From Streptomyces bicolor (GTDB lineage: Bacteria > Actinomycetota > Actinomycetes > Streptomycetales > Streptomycetaceae): DNA of 64,000 nt. The DNA lies in contig NZ_JOFS01000015.1 of the NCBI RefSeq assembly GCF_000719285.1, positions 62,001 through 126,000 on the forward strand, read 5' to 3'. The translations under genes were made by a program, and so were the position numbers. The first letter of the stretch is position 1, and each line of letters starts with the position of its first letter. The notes under the pieces are model-generated. The model was not told the origin of the DNA. It did no database searches and saw only the letters and a list, made by a program, of their open reading frames with translations. Positions 60,033 through 64,000 of the stretch are shown in pieces.

Positions 60033-60436
60033 CCCCGGCCGCCTCCCACGACGTCGACTGGGACAAGCTGCGCGCGGCGGCCCGGGACGCCATGTCCCGC
60101 GCCTACGCCCCGTACTCCGGCTACCCGGTCGGCGTCGCGGCCCTGGTCGACGACGGCCGTACGATCACCGGCTGCAACGTCGAGAACGCGTCGTACGGGC
60201 TGTCGTTGTGCGCCGAGTGCGGGCTGGTCTCGGAGTTGCAGAACACGGGGGGCGGCAGGCTGACGCACTTCACGTGCGTCGACGGCAAGGGCGACATCCT
60301 GGTTCCGTGCGGCCGCTGCCGCCAGCTGCTGTACGAGTTCGGCGGCGCCGAGCTGCTGCTGGAGACCCCGGCGGGAATCCTGCCGCTGTCGCAGATGCTG
60401 CCGCAGGCCTTCGGGCCGGGCCACCTCACCAAGTAA
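60029..60436 (+). CDS. cdd: Cytidine deaminase
   Basis: 135-aa zinc enzyme converting (deoxy)cytidine to (deoxy)uridine in pyrimidine salvage. Zinc site: NVENASYGLSLCAECGLVSEL (C-A-E) and VPCGRCRQLLYEF (PCxxC), giving the homotetrameric three-Cys type. The substrate residues in APYSGYPVGVAAL and NVEN are present. GTG 60029 overlaps the permease stop by 4 nt, so imported cytidine is handled by an enzyme made from the same mRNA. Confidence 0.97.
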   Translation: MTPAASHDVDWDKLRAAARDAMSRAYAPYSGYPVGVAALVDDGRTITGCNVENASYGLSLCAECGLVSELQNTGGGRLTHFTCVDGKGDILVPCGRCRQLLYEFGGAELLLETPAGILPLSQMLPQAFGPGHLTK

Positions 60437-60444
60437 CTCCTGTG

Positions 60445-60485
60445 CGGCCCTTCCGAGTTGCTCCGGCGAGCGCTCGGAGGGGCCG
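60445..60485 (+). terminator. 13-bp stem between cdd and deoA
   Basis: CGGCCCTTCCGAG pairs with CTCGGAGGGGCCG (one G-U), loop 15 nt. It may partly end the operon transcript or set a different level for deoA. Confidence 0.6.
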
Positions 60486-60520
60486 TGCCGTTTCAAGAAT
60501 GTTCGGCCGGAAGGAAAGCC

Positions 60521-61804
60521 ATGGCCATGGACGCCATCTCTGTCATCCGCACCAAGCGGGACCGCGGTGAGCTCAGCGACGAGCAGATCGACTGGGTCAT
60601 CGACGCGTACACCCGCGGGGAGGTCGCCGACGAGCAGATGTCCGCGCTCGCCATGGCGATCCTGCTCAACGGCATGAACCGCCGCGAGATCGCCCGCTGG
60701 ACGGCCGCGATGATCGCCTCCGGCGAGCGCATGGACTTCTCGTCCCTGTCCCGCCCCACGGCCGACAAGCACTCCACGGGCGGCGTCGGCGACAAGATCA
60801 CGCTTCCGCTCGCGCCCCTGGTGGCGGCCTGCGGTGCCGCCGTCCCGCAGCTCTCGGGCCGGGGCCTCGGCCACACCGGCGGCACCCTGGACAAGCTGGA
60901 GTCGATCCCGGGCTGGCGCGCGCTGCTGTCGAACGAGGAGATGCTGTCCGTACTGGACGGGACGGGTGCGGTGATCTGCGCGGCGGGCGACGGCCTGGCC
61001 CCCGCGGACAAGAAGCTGTACGCGCTCCGCGACGTGACCGGCACGGTCGAGGCGATCCCGCTGATCGCCTCGTCGATCATGTCGAAGAAGATCGCGGAGG
61101 GCACGGGCTCGCTGGTCCTGGACGTGAAGGTCGGCACGGGCGCCTTCATGAAGACGATCGAGGACGCCCGAGAACTGGCGTCGACGATGGTGGGCCTGGG
61201 CACGGACCACGGCGTGAAGACGGTGGCCCTGCTGACGGACATGTCGACGCCGCTCGGCCTCACGGCGGGCAACGCCCTCGAGGTCCGCGAGTCGGTGGAG
61301 GTCCTGGCGGGCGGCGGCCCGGCGGACGTCGTGGAGCTGACCATCGCGCTGGCCCGGGAGATGCTGGACGCGGCGGGCGTGAAGGACGCCGATCCGGCCA
61401 AGGCCCTGGCCGACGGCTCGGCGATGGACGTCTGGCGCCGCATGATCGCGGCCCAGGGCGGCGACCCGGACGCGGAGCTGCCGGTGGCGCGCGAGCAGCA
61501 CGTGATCAAGGCCCCGTCGTCCGGTGTCCTCACCCGCCTCGACGCCTACGACCTCGGCGTCGCCGCCTGGCGCCTGGGTGCCGGGCGTGCCCGCAAGGAG
61601 GACCCGGTGCAGGCGGGCGCGGGCATCGAGATGCACGCCAAGCCGGGCGACACGGTGACCGAGGGCCAGCCGCTGCTGACCCTGCACACGGACACGCCGG
61701 AGCGCTTCGAGTACGCGCTCCAGGCGGTGGAGGGCTCCTACGACATCGCGGCGACGGGGACGGACTTCACCGCTTCGCCGGTGGTGCTGGAGCGGATCGC
61801 CTGA
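60521..61804 (+). CDS. deoA: Thymidine phosphorylase
   Basis: 427-aa enzyme splitting (deoxy)thymidine/uridine with phosphate to base and (deoxy)ribose-1-phosphate. N-terminal helical domain: IRTKRDRGELSDEQIDWVIDAYTRGEVADEQMSALAMAI. Signature: SGRGLGHTGGTLDKLESIPG, with the phosphate-site KHSTGGVGDK and DVKVGTGAFMK. The C-terminal PYNP domain ends with GQPLLTLHTD. AAGGA lies 5 nt before ATG 60521; ATG 60527 is an alternative. It completes uptake, deamination and phosphorolysis in one operon. A terminator follows. Confidence 0.97.
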   Translation: MAMDAISVIRTKRDRGELSDEQIDWVIDAYTRGEVADEQMSALAMAILLNGMNRREIARWTAAMIASGERMDFSSLSRPTADKHSTGGVGDKITLPLAPLVAACGAAVPQLSGRGLGHTGGTLDKLESIPGWRALLSNEEMLSVLDGTGAVICAAGDGLAPADKKLYALRDVTGTVEAIPLIASSIMSKKIAEGTGSLVLDVKVGTGAFMKTIEDARELASTMVGLGTDHGVKTVALLTDMSTPLGLTAGNALEVRESVEVLAGGGPADVVELTIALAREMLDAAGVKDADPAKALADGSAMDVWRRMIAAQGGDPDAELPVAREQHVIKAPSSGVLTRLDAYDLGVAAWRLGAGRARKEDPVQAGAGIEMHAKPGDTVTEGQPLLTLHTDTPERFEYALQAVEGSYDIAATGTDFTASPVVLERIA

Positions 61805-61815
61805 GGCGCCTGAGC

Positions 61816-61847
61816 AAGGGCCCGGTACCTTGGGGTGCCGGGCCCTT
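61816..61847 (+). terminator. Terminator after deoA
   Basis: AAGGGCCCGGTACC pairs with GGTGCCGGGCCCTT (14 bp, one G-U), loop of 4 nt. Confidence 0.85.
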
Positions 61848-61862
61848 CTCGCGTGGCCGGAC

Positions 61863-62783
61863 TCAGCCGAGCAGGGCGGCGGCGACCACCAGCACCGGAA
61901 CCGAGATCACTGTCGACAGCAGAATCGAGTCGCGGGCCAGGCGTTCGCCCACTCCGTAGCTCGACGCGTAGGTGTACAGGTTCTGGGCGGCGGGCAGGGC
62001 CGAGGTCACCACCACGTCCAGCAGGGGTGCGCCCCGCAGGCCGAAGACGCCTGCCGCCAGCGCCCACGCCGCCGCCGGCTGGCCCACCGACTTCAGCGCG
62101 ACCGAAAGGAACACCGGGTGACGGTCCGGCCCCCGTCCGGGCATCGTGCTGCCGCACAAGGAGATGCCGAACGCCAGCAGGACGGCCGGGACCGACATGC
62201 CGCCGATCAGGTTCAGGGGGTCCAGGACGGGGGCCGGGATCCGCAACCCCGCCGCCGACACCGCCACGCCCGCCAGTGAGCCGACCGCGATCGGGTTGCG
62301 CAGTGGGGTCAGCAGGCGGCGCCACAGGGGGCCCTTCTCGCCCTCGCCGGACAGGTCGAGGATCGTCAGCGCGATGGGCGTGACCCCGACCAGCTGGAAC
62401 AGCAGCACCGGCGCCACCAGCGACGCGTCGCCCAGGACGTACACCGCGATGGGGATGCCGAGGTTGCCGGAGTTGACGTAGCTGGAGCACAGCGCGCCGA
62501 TCGTCGTACGGCCCACGCCCCATCGCCGTACGACACCGACCGCGACGAAGACCCCGGCCGCCGCGGCCGTGCTCAGTGCCGTGACCAGGAGGCGGCTGGA
62601 GAAGATCACCGAGAGGTCGGTCTGCGCGAGGGTGGTGAAAAGCAGGGCCGGGGACGCCACGTGGAAGGCCAGCTTGGTGAGGACCTCGCGGCCGTGCTCG
62701 CCGAGGTAGCCGCGTCGGCCGATCGCATAGCCGACGCCAATGACGACCGCGATCACCGCGAACCCCGTCAACACCCCCTGCAC
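61863..62783 (-). CDS. AEC-family (auxin efflux carrier-like) transporter
   Basis: 306-aa membrane transporter with about ten helices in two halves. Typical features are LTGFAVIAVVIGVGYAIGRRGYLGEHG at the start, SSYVNSGNLGIPIAVYVLGDASLVAPVLLFQL with the SGNLG(I)P break in the helix, and the second half SALPAAQNLYTYASSYGVGERLARDSILLSTVIS. The family exports organic acids or acts in carboxylate transport. GTG 62783 has a perfect AAGGAGGT site 3 nt upstream. Single gene, divergent from the STAS gene. Confidence 0.93.
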   Translation of the reverse strand: MQGVLTGFAVIAVVIGVGYAIGRRGYLGEHGREVLTKLAFHVASPALLFTTLAQTDLSVIFSSRLLVTALSTAAAAGVFVAVGVVRRWGVGRTTIGALCSSYVNSGNLGIPIAVYVLGDASLVAPVLLFQLVGVTPIALTILDLSGEGEKGPLWRRLLTPLRNPIAVGSLAGVAVSAAGLRIPAPVLDPLNLIGGMSVPAVLLAFGISLCGSTMPGRGPDRHPVFLSVALKSVGQPAAAWALAAGVFGLRGAPLLDVVVTSALPAAQNLYTYASSYGVGERLARDSILLSTVISVPVLVVAAALLG

Positions 62784-62992
62784 GGCACCTCCTTGGCGGG
62801 GAGGGGAACGCGGGGCATTCGGGGACGCGCTGATAGGTGGGACATGCAGCCAACCCTCCGGGGGAGGAGGGGAGCGGGTCAACGTGATCTCGGTCGGCGG
62901 ACACGGGCCGTGCCCTGAGCAGCGGGAATCGCCGGCCGGCGCGCGCCCCGATGAGTTATGTCCGCCCGCCCGGTCTACCGATCGTGGACGCC

Positions 62993-63337
62993 ATGACACC
63001 CGCTGTACTCGTGCTGACCGGCCCCGTCACCCGGGACGAGGCGGCAGGGCTGTGCGACGCCGTGCGGGCGCGGCTGGAGGACACCGGGGCGGGAGTGGTG
63101 GTGTGCGATGTCGGGGGGCTCGGGCCGCCAGGGCTGGGCATCGTGGATCTGCTGGCCCGGTTGCAGCTCACCGCCCGGCGGGCCGGGGGCAGTATCCGGC
63201 TGCGCGACCCGGACCCCGCGCTACACGCCCTCCTCGACCTTGTCGGGCTCCGCTTCGAGACGGAGGGGCAGCCCGAACAGCGGGAACCAGCGCTGAGTGT
63301 CGAGGAAGCAGTGGAACCCGGTGATCCGGCCGTCTGA
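62993..63337 (+). CDS. STAS-domain protein (anti-sigma-factor antagonist-like)
   Basis: About 114 aa. The STAS fold is recognisable: AVLVLTGPVTRDEAAGLCDAVRARLEDTGAGVVVCDVGGLGPPGLGIVDLLARLQLTARRAGGSIRLRDPDPALHALLDLVGL. The usual phosphorylatable Ser of SpoIIAA-type proteins (D-S/T) is replaced (GLGPPGLG), so classical switching by phosphorylation is doubtful; an MlaB-like role is possible. ATG 62993 is chosen; ATG 62951 would add 14 residues. Its last 117 bp overlap, tail to tail, the sigma factor gene on the other strand. Confidence 0.8.
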   Translation: MTPAVLVLTGPVTRDEAAGLCDAVRARLEDTGAGVVVCDVGGLGPPGLGIVDLLARLQLTARRAGGSIRLRDPDPALHALLDLVGLRFETEGQPEQREPALSVEEAVEPGDPAV

Positions 63338-64000
63338 GACCTCCAGGACCTGCACCGCCCAGGGGACGAAGCCGCCCTTGTCCGGATCCGGCTTGTACTG
63401 CGCGAACCCTGGCAGTCCGTTGACCTGGACCGGCACCAGACGCGAGCCCGCACAGGGAGCGCCGAGTGTCGTCATGAAGCCCGTGATGTCCTTGACGCCG
63501 GTCAGCCACAGGTCGAACGGCGGCATCGTCATGATGGCGTCCTCGTGCAGCAGGGCCGTGAGCGCCGTCATGTCGTAGCCCTCGAAGGCCGCGACATAGC
63601 GCTCCAGGAGCTTTTGCTGTTCGTCGTCCAGCGGGTCGGAGACGGCCGCCTCCGCCCCCGGCTGCTCCCGCTCGGCGAGCGTCGCGCGCGCCCGCTGCAG
63701 CGCGCTGTTGACCGACGCGACCGTGGTGCCGAGCAGCTCGGCGACCTCGCTCGCCTTCCAGGCCAGCACCTCGCGCAGGATCAGCACCGCCCGCTGCTTC
63801 GGCGGCAGTTGCTGCAGGGCGGCCATGAAGGCGAGCCGCACCGACTCCTTGGCGACCGCCGCCTCGGCCGGATCGTCGGTGGTCGGCAGCACCCGGTTGT
63901 CCGGCATCGGCTCCAGCCAGGTGTTGTCCGGCCGGGGCGAGAGCGCCGCCTGGGCGAGCGGCGTCGACTCCGTCAGGTCCATCGGCCGGGCCCGCTTGTT
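63221..64000 (-). CDS. ECF sigma factor with SnoaL-like C-terminal domain (partial, N-terminus off right edge)
   Basis: 260 residues are seen, up to the window edge (NKRARPMDL...). The sigma region 4 is AFMAALQQLPPKQRAVLILREVLAWKASEVAELLGTTVASVNSALQRARATL. After a linker, a SnoaL_2/NTF2-like domain follows (LLERYVAAFEGYDMTALTALLHEDAIMTMPPFDLWLTGVKDI, then GRITGFHCFLDTQRWFPLFGLP). In this ECF type the fused domain replaces an anti-sigma factor and controls activity. Region 2 lies beyond the edge. The NKRARP motif at the junction is typical of TIGR02960-type factors. Confidence 0.92.
   Translation of the reverse strand, partial: NKRARPMDLTESTPLAQAALSPRPDNTWLEPMPDNRVLPTTDDPAEAAVAKESVRLAFMAALQQLPPKQRAVLILREVLAWKASEVAELLGTTVASVNSALQRARATLAEREQPGAEAAVSDPLDDEQQKLLERYVAAFEGYDMTALTALLHEDAIMTMPPFDLWLTGVKDITGFMTTLGAPCAGSRLVPVQVNGLPGFAQYKPDPDKGGFVPWAVQVLEVSDGRITGFHCFLDTQRWFPLFGLPLRLEAEPDKVEEGV

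Overview
The window is chromosomal DNA of a high-GC actinomycete, almost certainly a Streptomyces. The DNA is very GC-rich with strong third-position G/C. Many genes start with GTG or lack a Shine-Dalgarno site. Streptomyces-style families recur (HTH-DUF397-ATPase regulatory sets, DUF4328, bald single-copy conserved proteins), and the gene order (sdhCDAB, hexosaminidase, acyl-CoA mutase, Kdn/sialic-type glycopolymer genes, BMP nucleoside ABC system, cdd, deoA) is that of the conserved chromosome core of the genus. No tRNA, rRNA, CRISPR, insertion sequence or prophage was seen.

Layout. 1-6.8 kb: a cut response regulator, an MMPL exporter with an unusual C-terminal beta-sandwich domain, a TetR regulator, a secreted trypsin-like protease, and a two-gene DCC/membrane operon behind a double palindromic operator. 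6.9-11.7 kb: a DUF4132 pair and three unrecognised proteins, two of them membrane proteins. 11.8-16 kb: the succinate dehydrogenase operon and an OHCU decarboxylase. 16.2-22.3 kb: a GH20 hexosaminidase and a run of conserved small or unknown proteins and a lipoprotein. 22.5-26.5 kb: two consecutive modules, each an ECF-type sigma factor followed by a single-span membrane protein. 26.8-32.7 kb: an L,D-transpeptidase, an acyl-CoA mutase large subunit, a LeuE-type exporter, a ricin-like secreted protein and two tandem AraC regulators.

32.8-44.1 kb is the most distinctive part: a cell-wall glycopolymer locus. It has two inverted copies of a GT2 + polysialyltransferase-like pair, an acyltransferase, a DUF6716 glycosyltransferase, a cytidylyltransferase fused to a HAD phosphatase, a NeuB-type synthase without its usual SAF domain, and a further sialyltransferase-like protein. 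These fit synthesis of a nonulosonic acid (Kdn-like) polymer such as the teichulosonic acids known from Streptomyces walls. Both GT2 promoters carry 11-nt direct repeats resembling PhoP (PHO) boxes, and the DUF6716 operon has a sigma-E-like promoter that predicts a leaderless mRNA. I infer that this phosphate-free anionic polymer may be switched on by phosphate starvation and envelope stress.

44.1-51.4 kb: assorted single genes (MBL hydrolase, methyltransferase, DUF397/HTH/ATPase set, GNAT, DJ-1/PfpI protein, LysR) with one clear and one possible pseudogene. 51.8-61.8 kb: an M20 amidohydrolase, then a nucleoside uptake and breakdown locus: two near-duplicate BMP lipoproteins, ABC ATPase, two permeases, cytidine deaminase and thymidine phosphorylase, with overlapping genes and a shared CTACGCGCG element at three promoters. 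61.9-64 kb: an AEC transporter, a STAS protein and a sigma factor cut by the right edge, the last two overlapping tail to tail.
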